A stretch of 41,463 nt of DNA from Priapulus caudatus. Lineage: Eukaryota > Priapulida > Priapulimorpha > Priapulimorphida > Priapulidae. Each line of letters begins with the position of its first letter. The stretch's first letter is position 1. The position numbers and the translations under genes were made by a program. Below the pieces are notes generated by a model. The model was not told the origin of the DNA and searched no databases. It worked only from the letters and a program-made list of their open reading frames with translations. Below are positions 10,920 through 21,629 of the stretch, one piece after another. The DNA is taken from contig NW_014577858.1 in the NCBI RefSeq assembly GCF_000485595.1, positions 45,135 through 86,597 of the forward strand, in the 5' to 3' direction.

Positions 10920-11149
10920 TTAAAAGATTGTTTTTCAGAAAGACTGCTTCTTTCCACTTTCCTAAATCATTCGCCATTTACAAACAATCAGACCAATCAG
11001 AGCGAGTCTTACAATAGCCTGGTTCTCGCTTGTATCTGTGGCGCTGCAGGAGGGCTGATAGACTCGCTCTGATTGGTCTGATTGTTTGTAAATGGCAAAT
11101 GATTTAGGAAAGTGGAACGAAGCGGTCCTTCTGAAAAACAATCTTTTAA
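10920..11149. mobile_element. TTAA-flanked foldback MITE
   Basis: A 222-bp element (10924-11145) between two TTAA copies. Its arms, each about 85 bp, are nearly perfect reverse complements beginning aagattgtttttcag, separated by a loop of about 50 bp. TTAA duplication is typical of piggyBac and Kolobok transposons, so this is probably a non-autonomous derivative of one of those. It is inserted next to the right arm of cassette B. Confidence 0.8.
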
Positions 11150-11405
11150 GAAGTGAATAACGATTGAAGTGAATGTATACACATATCAGTAGCAAGGTAA
11201 AGCCATGTAGAAGGGAACGGTAGGTTTTTTTTCACGGCAATAGCGGAGTACGGGCCGCATTCGCAGCGCATGCATTTTGCATGCGATCTCACGAAATTTC
11301 AATGAACCCCGTTCTGTCCCAATATAACCCTCACCAAAATATAAAAAAGGTTATATGGGACAGAATTATTCCATCTAGGTACCCACGCGAGCATTCAGGG
11401 TGCTA
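11150..11405. other. No gene
   Basis: Non-coding. Two near-complementary copies of 'ggttatatgggacagaa' type sequence (about 11316-11327 and 11348-11366) form a weak inverted repeat. Confidence 0.4.
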
Positions 11406-11867
11406 TTAAAGGGACAGTAGCCTCTAGGATTTTACTGCATACAACTGTACTTACTGTATAACAAATCGTCTATACCCACACGTATTTGTTACCAGATACC
11501 TAATTTAATTGTTATAATTATTTACACATCAACGCTGCGAAATTTGAACGGCGCCATGACACCCGCGACCGTGCTGCCACCCCGAAAAAGTTGCGTATTT
11601 GACCATTTATTTTGCAGGTTACAGACCGATGGCTAATAACAAAAGTGCAATTATATTTATACCTAAATGCTATTTAACTGAACGATATTCAGTTTAGGGC
11701 AAATTTATCCATATTATAACTGAAACTATATGTCGTTTATAAGATATTACAATCCTTTTTAATAATATTTCTAATGGTGATTGAACCATGAAACTTTTTA
11801 TGTAGCGTAATTATAACCTAAATTAGCTGAAAATAACCCTAGAACCTAGAGTAAACTCTCCCTTTAA
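11406..11867. mobile_element. TTAA-flanked MITE with AGGGA termini
   Basis: TTAA copies at 11406-11409 and 11864-11867 bound a 454-bp AT-rich element. Its ends are imperfect inverted repeats (agggacagtagcctctagg at the left; the right end reads cctagagtaaactctccct). It has no coding capacity. TTAA and these short termini fit the piggyBac/Kolobok-type non-autonomous class. Confidence 0.65.
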
Positions 11868-12165
11868 TATACAGACTGCTTTAGAAAATAGTATGATTTA
11901 AGGAGCATAAACCTTGTTCAACAAACATTTGCCTTTGCAATAATTATTGAACTGTGCAACTGTAGCCTTACATCCACACAGGTATGGGCTCTAATAATAG
12001 CAAAAGCAGTTCAGTCTTTTGTTAACAGTCAACAAATCAATGTCGTGAATCCGTGACCTCCAATTTCGGCAGTCATGGCTTTTCCCACCATGACGCTATA
12101 CACCGATTACCACAACCATAGGTCAAGCCATTGAGATTTGTACCACAATTCCGCATTTCCTCCCT
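11868..12165. other. No gene
   Basis: Nothing recognisable between the two MITEs. Confidence 0.4.
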
Positions 12166-12576
12166 ATAAGGGCCGGACACACCAGGCGATGGCATCGGCG
12201 TGAAAATCGCCTGGTGTGTCCACTCAATCGCCGCCGATTTCATCGCCCGATGGCATCGCCGTGAAAATCGCCTGGTGTGTCCACTCAATCGCCGCCGATT
12301 TCATCGCCCGATGCCATCGGCCGATGCCATCGCACAGATCAAAACGTTTTGATATTATCGCCCGATGCCATCGCCTGGTGTGTCCACGACTGCCCGATGC
12401 CATCGGGCGATTGTACAATTCATCAGCCAATCAGAGTTCATCAGCCAAGTGCACTGCGCACGCAAGAATCGTGCGATGCCATCGCCCGATGCCATCGCCC
12501 GATGGCATCGCCTGGTGTGTCCACGACTGCGCGATGCCATCGCCCGATGCAATCGCCTGGTGTGTCCGGCCCTATA
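12166..12576. mobile_element. MITE with GGGCCGGACACACCAGGCGAT termini and internal terminal-like repeats
   Basis: Element 12169-12573 (405 bp) has inverted ends gggccggacacaccaggcga and a 3-bp flanking repeat ATA. The inside is dominated by 'gatgccatcgcccgat' permutations. A unit of about 62 bp is tandemly duplicated (about 12200-12261 and 12262-12323), and the terminal core 'cgcctggtgtgtccac' is repeated four times internally. The whole sequence can fold extensively. A 3-bp duplication and GGG-start ends fit PIF/Harbinger-like MITEs, but this is inference. All open frames inside are by-products of the repeat. Confidence 0.7.
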
Positions 12577-13279
12577 CCTTAAGTTAAAGGGGGAATGTTC
12601 CCCCTTCTTTTAAACATCATGACCTTTGACCTTTGACTCCTGAATTCGAGATCCCAACTCGTTTTCTGATTACCCCCATACACCCCGAATTTCGAAACTG
12701 TACATCGAGCCGTTTAGATTTGTGCCCAAAAGTTGACGGATGGACGGACGGATGCCAGCGCCATTATACAAGCTCAATCTGACTATGTCAGACGAGCTAA
12801 AAATGATGACTAATTATTGTAATACAGGAGAGCCTCAGTTATCTGCCCTCGGTTATCTCGCACGGTCAATCTGCATGTTGTATGTGTGATGTACAGTATT
12901 GTGCTGTGCATCCATGCTTACCAGTCTTTTTTAATTCCATGCCGCTTTGTGTGCATCACTGCATCTCATACCACCATAGATTACTTTGCTTGTCTAAGCA
13001 AGTCCAGGAAACAAACTTCAATCACTCATTTTTAAACAGTAACTAACTAACAGTCTGTGAACTATTATTTTATTTATTATTATGTTGACTGATTATTAAT
13101 TAACCAGATATGCTTATAGTGCACTTCTTTTTAATCCTCAATTTGTTTTACTCCCACCCGGTTCTCCCGTTATGCAACATTTTCTATTATCGGACGACTT
13201 ATAGGCCCCATTCAAGTTAAATAATAAAGCTCGACTGTTATTTCTCATTTGATTATGGATTTTGTTACAATTTAAGTAA
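12577..13279. other. No gene; generic repeat fragment
   Basis: Contains 'catgacctttgacctttgac' and a 'gacggatggacggacggatg' run (near 12733-12753), both of a type that recurs in invertebrate intergenic repeats. No coding region is supported. Confidence 0.45.
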
Positions 13280-13794
13280 TGAGTCAGGGGTCGAAATTAG
13301 CGGTATCCCGATATCCGCGGGATAGTAGATTCTTGTGTTGGATACCAGATTTCAATGCTTGGTATCCCGCCGGGATAGTAACAAAAAATCGCCAAAATCG
13401 GGATAGTGGTTGTTGAATTATCAACTTTATATGGCAGCGCATCTGAGCGAGTGCGCGCGATCTAGCATTAGGCATAGCATAATTATTTGCAAGATATTCA
13501 TTGCATATTGCATTGTTGCAAGAAGCCGATGTTGATCATAAATGTGATGTGTATACATTGTATCAAGCGAACCAGACAATGCGTCTAGACAATACGTCTG
13601 CAGTGTACTGTGGAGGCGTATGTAAAATGAACGCGAGCGATGAGAATTTTGAAGGCAAACAGAATTTTGAAGGAAAGTTGAAATTACTATCCAAAAAATG
13701 GGGACAAAATATCTTTGGGGGGGGATACCAGATTTCAATACCTGGTATCCCAAATGGATACCATAATAAAAATCTAATTTCGACCCCTGTGAGT
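13280..13794. mobile_element. 505-bp element with perfect 16-bp terminal inverted repeats
   Basis: caggggtcgaaattag at 13285-13300 is exactly reverse-complemented at 13774-13789, and both sides are flanked by TGAGT (13280-13284 and 13790-13794), a 5-bp target duplication. Next to each end is an inner palindromic block of 'ggtatccc' and 'gggatacc' words. No transposase is encoded. The CAGGGG start recalls hAT ends, but hAT elements make 8-bp duplications, so I leave the superfamily open. Confidence 0.8.
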
Positions 13795-13879
13795 TATTTC
13801 TGTTATACTTATTGTATCCCTTGTGACGAAGTCGGCAGGGATAATGGTTTCATGTCTCCCCAGCCGCCGCCGCCGCAGA

Positions 13880-14965
13880 CAATTTCCCTTCCGCCCTATA
13901 ACTCGACCCCTAATTGAACTAGCGCTACCAAACTTGGTATACTTACACATCTTGGGGAGAAGGTGAGCAGCGTACCAAAACCAGGTCACTGTGACCTTTA
14001 TTTGACCTTTACCTTGACCTTGATTATATTTCCATTTCACTCTATAACTCGGCCCCTAATTGACCCAGCGCTACCAAACTTGGTATACTTACACATCTTG
14101 GGAAAAGGTGTGTCCCGTACCAAAACAAGGTCACTGCGGCTTTTATTTGACCTTGACCTTGATCATATTTCCCTTCCGCTCTATAACTCGGCCCCTAATT
14201 GACCTAGCGCGAACCAAACTTGGTATACTTACACATCTTGGGGAAAATATTAATTAATGTGTGTCGCGTACCAAAACCACGTCACTGCGGCTTTTATTTG
14301 ACCTTGACCTTGATCATATTTCCCTTCCGCTCTATAACTCGGCCCCTAATTGACCTAGCGCTACCAAACTTGGTATACTTACAAATCTTGAGGAGAAGGT
14401 GTGTCGCATACCGAAACCAGGTCACTACGACCTTTATTTGACATTTACCTTGACCTTGATCATATTTCCTTTCCGCTCTATAACTCGGCCCCTAATTGAC
14501 CTAGTGCTACCAAACTTGCTATACTTGCACATCTTGGGGAGAATGTGTGTCGCGTACCAAAACCAGGTCACTGTGGCTTTTATTTGACCTTGATCATATT
14601 TCCTTTTAGGGGCCGAGTTATAGAGCGGTTGACCTAGCTCTACCAAACTTCGTATACTTACACATCTTGGGGAGAATGCGTGTCGCGTACCAAAACCAGG
14701 TCACTGTGGCTTTTATTTGACCCTGACCTTGATCATATTTCCCTTCCGCTCTATAACTCGGCCCCTAATTGACCTAGCGCGACCAAACTTGGTATACTTG
14801 CACATCTTGGGGAGAAGGTGTGTCGCGTACCGAAACCAGGTCACTGCAACCTTTATTTGACATTGACCTTGACCTTCATTATATTTCCCTTCCGCTATAT
14901 AACTCGGCCCCTAATTGACCTAGCGCGACCAAACTTCGTATACTTACACATCTTGGGGAGAACAC
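13880..14965 (+). repeat. Tandem array, about 7 units of about 146 bp
   Basis: The marker ctataactcggcccctaatt starts at 13896, 14042, 14181, 14332, 14477, 14751 and about 14893, with the missing unit near 14608 carrying the marker inverted. Each unit also contains 'ccaaacttggtatacttaca', 'catcttgggga', 'taccaaaaccaggtcact' and 'tgaccttgacctt'. Spacing is 139-151 bp. Open frames across it are repeat artefacts. The array ends sharply after a last 'cacatcttggggagaac'. Confidence 0.9.
14606..14628 (-). repeat. 23-bp micro-inversion in one tandem unit
   Basis: In this unit the segment equivalent to ccgctctataactcggcccc plus 'taa' is present as its exact reverse complement, while the bases on either side (…tttcctt and ttgaccta…) continue the normal unit. 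No bases are gained or lost. Confidence 0.85.
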
Positions 14966-15048
14966 GGTGGATACATGTAGTTGGCGACAACTGCCCTTTC
15001 TAGTTATATAATTGTCTCTGATAAATAATCATTACTCGTTGTTTGCAG

Positions 15049-15189
15049 CGACTGCCGAGCACGAATGAGTTACCCGACATGCTCAGTCCACAGCCTGTGC
15101 CTGAGACGATGATGAAGAACTCTATCAGACTGCGGCTGAAATGACCAGCAAAGCTGTGACCCCAGCCTTGGTGAGAAGCGTAGACACAG
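15049..15189 (+). other. Candidate exon, coding status doubtful
   Basis: A 141-base block is bounded by a good acceptor (gtttgcag) and a good donor (CAG/GTGAGA). All three frames contain at least one stop, although the last 30 codons of one frame (…EELYQTAAEMTSK…) read plausibly as protein. It could be a decayed exon or an exon of a non-coding RNA, or chance. Confidence 0.25.
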
Positions 15190-17551
15190 GTGAGAGTCGA
15201 CGGCCATCAATAAGTCTGAAGAGTATCCATTAGCCTCTCTCGTGTGGCATTGAAGGACCTATACTTGGTATGGTGGACAAGCTGTTCCAGCCTGTCATTG
15301 TTGTGATAGGATGTTCTATGGACAATGCCTAATAACATTAATTGTTTCACTAGCCAATCGGCCAATGATCAAGAGGATTTGTTCTATTGCCAGAAATATA
15401 CTTTTCACATTTTCATTCACATTTTCAAGCAGAGATATCGAAACTTGACAAAAAAGCAAATATCCTATCACTTAAAATCAACCATGCACACTTAATGCAG
15501 CAATACTCTTTAGCTCTGTTACATCAGTCGAATCGCATTGCATTAAAGTAAGGATTTAAAAAATAATTTCCAAGCGGTCTCGTGTTTTCCCCACTTACGA
15601 TGTTTACCGTTATTGCTTGAGTAAGAGCAACTGTCTAGAGTAACGCTAACACATCTTAAAATCTTCGTACATGGCTATATTCACGAAAACATGCACTATT
15701 CGAATTTTGATTACTCGTTTCGGTTTTCTCCGCCATATCTTGCGAATCTCGGACTATCTCGTGATAACGTGAGACATCGACTAGTGATAAGTAATATTTT
15801 AAATTACCCAGAGCTTACTATGCAGAATCAGATGCCCTTTTCAGAGATGCCAACCACTAAGATTTATCCGTATTTTATGCGAATTTCGTTTGCATTTTGA
15901 CAACTACGACCAGTTTGCATACAACTACGATTTTTATTACGATCGAAAAAAAATATTTTTTATGATATTTCAAGTGTTTTGTTTCAGTGTTACATTGATA
16001 TAACATGAATGAAAATAACTACATGTATTTAGCAGCAAATATCCGTGTGAACTTATTGTCATTTTTGGTCCCAGAATGCAGGAAATTGCATCTCGGAATA
16101 AAAAAATTGGCATGCCCCGAACCCCCTTAGCATACTTGGGTCACTGCGTGACCCTCGGACTACAGATTTTTGACATCCTCACTACAGTTTGCTCATAAAA
16201 GTGTTGGCATCTCTGCCTTTTGTTTGAATTAGGTGCACTATGGGTACACTTGTTTGGAAGGTGCCATTTTCAAAGTAATTGTCCCTATAATCAAATATGC
16301 CAAGGTGTTATGATGTGTTCAATTCCAATTTTCAGCATAAACTCTTCTTAAACTAATCTCTCAGTTATAACAGCATAAATTCTTCAAGTGTTTTTTAAGT
16401 TGGTGTAACCAATAATTAAGATATCCGCTATTAGGTGAGACTATATTCCGCTGTTTTTTCCAGATTTTGCATTTTTAAGCAATGATTTTGAAATCATTTC
16501 TTTAATTACATTCATCATTGTAACAAACTGCAATGAAAATCATATCAAAACGTCAGTAAAACATCCTTAACTAAAGAAATAAACAATGTTAGTAGAGACC
16601 CACAAATAAACGTAGGCTAGCAAATTTCTGCAGCTACGTTGCAGTGTGCACACCATGCTTCTCTCTAGAATCCAACTTCTGAACTGCTAGCAGACTATGC
16701 TGCGTATTCTATAGTATACGCGTCTGCGTCTTTGACATGTCACCTTTCACAACATTAATCCCTGCTTTAATTACATTAATCCAAAGTTTTGCACTTTGCA
16801 GCATCGTGGCTTTTCGTTTCAACAAAACAGTAATGAACAGCCTCAAAGTTATGATGTATTTTGCATATTCATCTATAAAGTGGGTGCGGCCTAGCAACAC
16901 TGTCCGACGGGCACATCTTTATCTTTATCAGCCTTATTGGTAAATTGACTAACACAGTGGTCAACTGAAAGGAACGTGATGGTGACCACCTTAATTCGAC
17001 CATGTCAGGAGTTCGTGACTAACCCAATGCTGGTTACCACAAAATTCTGCCGGTTCTCTCAGTTCTAGTTCATTCAATCATCTATTCCAATGTCAATGTT
17101 TAATTTTCTACCTCATCTGGTTACATCAATCAATCGTCCTTCCTTTCAGCCGCTAATGCTGTTATGGGCTTAGTGCCGCGCTGACGTGTAGGAAGTGTGC
17201 ATGTGCAATGAAACTTTGGAACGATAGTTCACTGTTTTCATCATTGCGTTACTGCAAGCTGCACAGCATAGTTATCGTTATCAACGTATCAGCCAGCAAA
17301 CTTAAGACGAATCCACTACTCTCCTTCTGAGTCCTTCACCTATTCGACTGAGTCACGTAGGTTAATATGCGTCAAAGCATTTGTAATCCTCCAGAATTTG
17401 ACGGGATCACCAACGTGGAACTATATTTTGCAAATGTTTTTATTTGGTCTTTGACAGTGCAGTTTTTTAAATCACTGCAACCTGATAGCAGTTAACGATA
17501 TGAATTGAAATTTCAGTAATATTATGCCTGGAGTAGTCAATTCTCAAATGA
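15190..17551. other. No supportable gene
   Basis: AT-rich anonymous sequence apart from the dispersed G/C-block tail near 16107. Short open frames here lack any recognisable domain. Confidence 0.5.
16107..16165 (+). repeat. Dispersed G/C-block element tail, copy 2
   Basis: Same order as 1873-1935: 'ggcatgccccgaacccccttag', here followed by the perfect hairpin gggtcac-tgc-gtgaccc. Confidence 0.6.
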
Positions 17552-17848
17552 TTATGTGGTCCATGCGTGATCAAACCTAGTAGATCTGGCTCTAGCGACA
17601 TGCGTGATACTAAGATCTAGGTGCAGAATCACTCGAAGTGAACCAAGTGGTCGTCTTATCTGCAGTGCCTGAGAAAAAGTCCCCGTGCAGCAGGTCATCA
17701 ATGGCCGTACGAGAATCCAGCCAAGGACAGCAGCAACAGCAGCAACAGCGACCATACACGAGGCGACCCCTGGGATGGGAGTTACGAGAGACTGCGGGAA
17801 GCCGGGGAGAAGCCAACGGATAGTTGCAGCTGGTCTCTTAGGGGCCAT
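17552..17848 (-). CDS. Unrecognised open frame with a hydrophobic stretch
   Basis: An ATG frame of 98 codons on the minus strand. Residues about 25-50 are hydrophobic (VASCMVAVAAVAAVLGWIL), coded partly by a CTG/CAG microsatellite-like run at 17728-17752, so the hydrophobicity may be a by-product of the repeat. No family recognised; it could be a first exon or a chance frame. Confidence 0.2.
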   Translation of the reverse strand: MAPKRPAATIRWLLPGFPQSLVTPIPGVASCMVAVAAVAAVLGWILVRPLMTCCTGTFSQALQIRRPLGSLRVILHLDLSITHVARARSTRFDHAWTT

Positions 17849-17886
17849 AATAGTGGTGCCGTAAGAGTTGCGTTGGAGGGTTGAAC

Positions 17887-17958
17887 ATGAGGTATCACAC
17901 GTTACTTTTCGTTGTTGTGGGCATTATCTTTCCTTTCGTTCTCGTGGCTTACAGTTGA
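17887..17958 (+). CDS. Tiny ORF for a 23-residue hydrophobic peptide
   Basis: ATG at 17887, TGA at 17956-17958. The peptide begins MRYHTLLFVVVGIIFPF and looks like an isolated signal peptide. It could be the start of a secreted-protein first exon with a weak donor right at its end, or chance. Confidence 0.15.
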   Translation: MRYHTLLFVVVGIIFPFVLVAYS

Positions 17959-18069
17959 GTGACTGTGTATACAGGGATGAGAAAGTTTTGAGTAGTGCAT
18001 TTCAAGTGAGACTTGGGAAAGATAGGCATTGGTATTGATATGTGCTTGGATATATGCACGACACTGTGT

Positions 18070-18191
18070 TTGTGTGTGCGTGCGTGCGTGCGTGCGTGGG
18101 TGCGTGCGTGCGTGCGTGCGTGTGTGTGTGTGTGTGGGGGGGGGGGTTATGTGCGTGCATACTTACGTGCGTGCGTGCGTGCGTGCGTGTG
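18070..18191 (+). repeat. GTGC/GT microsatellite
   Basis: Runs of (gtgc)n, (gt)n and a G10 tract. Open frames over it are artefacts. Confidence 0.9.
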
Positions 18192-19295
18192 TTTAGGATG
18201 GTGCGTGAGTATTTGTGTGCACGCGTTTCTGTGTTGAGCATACAGGTGCTCACATTAAAGTTAGTGTGTATGTGGGAGGGTGTGTTTATGTCAAATGCAC
18301 ACGCAGATGTGGTCCCAAGTTCATTCATATGAAAGTGTGTTTCCGTGTTGTATCTATGTGTAAAGTTACATGGTATACTTCTACTTTTAGTTTACTTTTG
18401 CTGTTCGCGTGATAACGAAATGCCACATTATTTTTCAGCATAAAGGAATTGGAAAAACAAATCGCTGCTAGATTCTGTGAATTGTTAAACTTTTTTCCAA
18501 AGATTCAGTCATTAGTTCACGCAGGCGGCAGTGTACGGAGATCAATGGTTTCAGTCCCATATTGCAATATTGTAAATATAATGAACACAAAAAGCCTAAA
18601 ATAAAAAAATGTGCCGTGTTCACATAAATTAAATACAACTAGGAACCAATATTGGGTGTTGTAAATTTCGAAAATAATCAATAAGACATTTGATTATGTT
18701 GTATGACGTGTATGATAATGATAACGGTGTAGCTGTGCTTACATTATATATGCCGCTCTGTAAACTTGTGCGCTGCTGTTTTTTTTTTTTTAATATGAGG
18801 TCATTTAGGTAATTGAAATGCAAAAGGTCCCAACGATTAATTCGGCTGCTATTTCTTATTAACAGATTATGAAGTGAAACTGTGGTGCTTTATTTGCTTT
18901 TAGTAAGTGTTTTACGACCGTTACAGAATACCGGGTGTGTCTGAGAATGCACCCTGCCACACGCGCTTACCGTTGCATCACTATCGCTATGTTGAGTTCA
19001 GCTTTTCTTCTCACAAATCACTATTCGTGTTGACCAATTCTCCGTGCTTTGAGTCAGATATGGCAAGGCATCCTTTTGTACTGGTACAAGTGTGAAGTGG
19101 TGTCATTGGGGGTTTCATTAGGGATCAAAGGAATGTTGGTATGTGCGGCCAGTGCTTGATACGATGGTTTTGACACCATTAGTGTAACCTATACTGTAAA
19201 TAATATACAGAGACTTTAATAAAAAAATAATAAAAAAACTAAAAATTAATATTTTATTACAAAACAGTACAATTCGTTGTTCATTTATTATTTTG

Positions 19296-19345
<50 letters not shown>

Positions 19346-20130
19346 ATTTTAACCGTGTTATCGTAGTGTGTATAACTAAAATATTCGATTCGGTGCAACA
19401 TCTGGCGATAACTCAATTCGGCATAAAAAAGTATGGTAGAAAGTTTTTATATGAAGCAAAATATAATGCGGTATATATATCATATGCAAAAAAATATTTG
19501 CTTAAGCAGTTTATCCTGGAATTTTTGCGGGAAAGGGAAGTGGTCAGCTTGTCATTCTTGACCGCAGTTAAACGGCTGCAATCGACGTTAAGTGTTTTTC
19601 GTCGGTGGCGATGCATTTGCCCATGTTCGTGTTACTTTCTCCTATCTGCACACACGAACACTTCTGCTCCTGCAAGTTGGAGAAAATGGAATGAAATCGA
19701 TTATTAGTTTGTTAAACAGGATGCTCGGTTGGTACGGGAATTTCCACACTGAAATAACCGTTAACCTTTGGAGTAATCGTTAGGTTATTACCGTCAACGA
19801 AGCAAAATACTGCCGGATCACAGACACTTTCCAAACCACTGCAGTTGCTAGACCCTCTAGGCCAGTACCACAGCTTAGTTACTTGTTCTTGTAGCCCTAG
19901 GCTGTGCATGCCCAGTTGCTTAACTGACTTAGCATCCACTATACTAGCATGATAATGCTTTAAAACAGTGACGGATCTAGAGGGGGGTTGGGGGGTTGCA
20001 AACACCCCCCCCCCCCCGTTCAGCTGACTAATGGTATGATACTAGTTAAATGGGGCCCAAATTAAAAAAGTCAGTCTGCAGGCTGATAGAAACTGGGGAT
20101 TTCCCCTGTGACTACACGACTGCCTGAATT
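18192..20130. other. No supportable gene; (AT)n microsatellite
   Basis: Anonymous AT-rich DNA. (AT)n spans 19297-19343. A C-run lies at about 20004-20017. The open frame 19366-19707 on plus shows no domain. Confidence 0.5.
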
Positions 20131-20195
20131 TTCCAGGTGGGAGGGGGGCATGCCCCCAGACCACCCTAGCACCGCGTGCCTTAGGCACGCCTTTA
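20131..20195 (+). repeat. Dispersed G/C-block element tail, copy 3
   Basis: 'ggggggcatgcccccagacc', 'accctagc', then the perfect hairpin gcgtgcc-t-ta-ggcacgc. Third instance of the pattern at 1873 and 16107. Confidence 0.65.
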
Positions 20196-20661
20196 CTCAA
20201 ATATCATATCAACCTACCCGTCTCCTGAAAGCTAGATCCCCCCAGGGGGCACTCCCATTGTTAAAGGTACTGGCAACGTGCCGGTGGACAGGGTATATTT
20301 TCCGATCATCATTATTTGCACAGGCTGATATTGGCCCAATATAGGCCAGAACATAACCGAAGTGTGCAATATCGCAACAGGGTATACTTTTTATTGCAGT
20401 ATATTGGGACAGGGTGTATTTTAGGGCGCACAGCGGTTTGCGACGGTCAGGTTTTCAAGGTCCCCGCGGCAAGGTCGAGAGCTCTTTCGGTATACCTCCC
20501 CCACCCCTGATCGGCTTTTGGTACTTTCCACCAGGTGTTTTACTTGCAGCTCCCGGCAATCTGTTGTGGAGCGAAGGGCTATACGGCGGGGGGAGGGGGG
20601 TTTAAGCGGTAGGGAGTCGACAGGGTAGAGTATGGTAGTCATCTATTCTCAGCAGAGAACA
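20196..20661. other. No supportable gene
   Basis: G/C-block-rich non-coding DNA, probably the body of the repeat whose tail is at 20131-20195. A minus frame at 20642-20421 has no recognised domain. Confidence 0.4.
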
Positions 20662-21131
20662 TTAAAGCCTAGGACACACCATGCGAATTTATTCGCACGT
20701 CCGCGGCGATCGCGGCGAAAATATTCGCACCCGCATGCGATAATTGAGCGGACACACCATGCGAATTTATTCGCACGTCCGCAGCGTACACGCTACACGC
20801 GATCTACTGGCGCCACACGGCTCCACCATGGCTCCAACAGTCATGTGGTCACGTGATTAGAATACTGATCAATGATTTGCTACATTATAACAATTGGCCA
20901 GTATTCGCACTAGACTGGTACCCATCCCTTAATTCTCACAAGCTCGATATGGGTAACAGTCTATATTCGCACGTTCGCACGTTCGCAGCAAAAATATCAA
21001 ACATGTTTGATTGCTGCGAATTTCGGTGCGGATGGAATTCGCAGCGAAATTCGCCCGCGCTTGAGCGTGACACACCATGCTAATTTCGCTGCAGACGTGC
21101 GAATAAATTCGCATGGTGTGTCGCCGCTTAA
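20662..21131. mobile_element. TTAA-flanked MITE with GACACACCATGCGAAT termini
   Basis: Element 20666-21127 lies between TTAA copies at 20662-20665 and 21128-21131. The subterminal block gacacaccatgcgaatttat at 20673 is repeated directly at about 20753 and occurs inverted at 21093-21121. An additional partial copy at 21069 makes the right end a hairpin. The core ggacacacca is shared with the MITE at 12169-12573. Confidence 0.7.
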
Positions 21132-21262
21132 GGGACAGGGTAGTCAGGGACGTATGGCATTCGACAGACAGACGTCGGCCGAATCCGTACCGCCATCTTC
21201 CGAAATGACGGCGAGACAAATTCGTCGCATATTGACCAGTGCCGAATGTAACGTATAGTTAC

Positions 21263-21431
21263 CCTGTGTTGCCAGCTGCCGTGCAGGTCGGCACGCATCC
21301 TCCACGTCGGCGACGTCTCCGTGTATCAGCACGAACACAGCCCTCAGCGATCCTTTCCGCCCGTACTCCACTAGGAACTCGTGAGCCCGGGTCAACGCAG
21401 TGCCAACGTAGGTGGCGACACCAGCAGTCAT
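21263..21431 (-). CDS. Exon encoding the second half of a VWA domain (host gene)
   Basis: Read on the minus strand, the exon gives MTAGVATYVGTALTRAHEFL, then RAVFVLIHGDVADV and ACRPARQL. These match the middle of a von Willebrand factor A domain: the TNTG-type loop with its MIDAS threonine, the following helix and the VLITDG-type strand. The exon ends at ACAGG/GTAACT, a good donor at 21262. Codons are GC-rich at third positions, unlike the surrounding repeats. The ATG at 21431 is not the real start: the open frame runs on to about 21446. The phase required by exon 27732-27609 would put the junction near 21440, but no AG acceptor is present there. In the TDG position this copy has HGD, so metal binding may be altered. 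VWA domains act in extracellular matrix and adhesion proteins; the parent protein is not identified. Confidence 0.7.
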
Positions 21432-21629
21432 GTCGCAATCATCATGTTTTTACTTTGACTTGACAGTTTGAGATCGGACTTGTTTTATGACCCGCGGGTC
21501 CTACCATACGTAAATTTGAATATGCACATTCTAAATGCGCATTGGCATGTCTAATCAATAGAGAGGGACACGTTGGTCATACAATTACAAATACTTCTGC
21601 GCCTGAAAACAAATGCCATGGCACCAGCA

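Noticed and set aside
12073-12613. Several overlapping open frames with repeated 'MPSPDAIARC'-like words
   Set aside because: They appear in many frames on both strands and follow the 'gatgccatcgcccgat' repeat of the MITE.
13880-14965. CRISPR array
   Set aside because: The repeated units are about 146 bp and continuous with no unique spacers, and the DNA is eukaryotic.
13774-15003. Repeated small proteins (LYLTLTLIIFPFRSITRPLID type) over the tandem array
   Set aside because: They are translations of the 146-bp repeat unit, with frame drift between units.
17692-18412. Gln-rich, Cys-rich, His/Thr-rich and Val/Cys-rich short proteins on both strands
   Set aside because: They are translations of CAG and GTGC/GT microsatellites in various frames.
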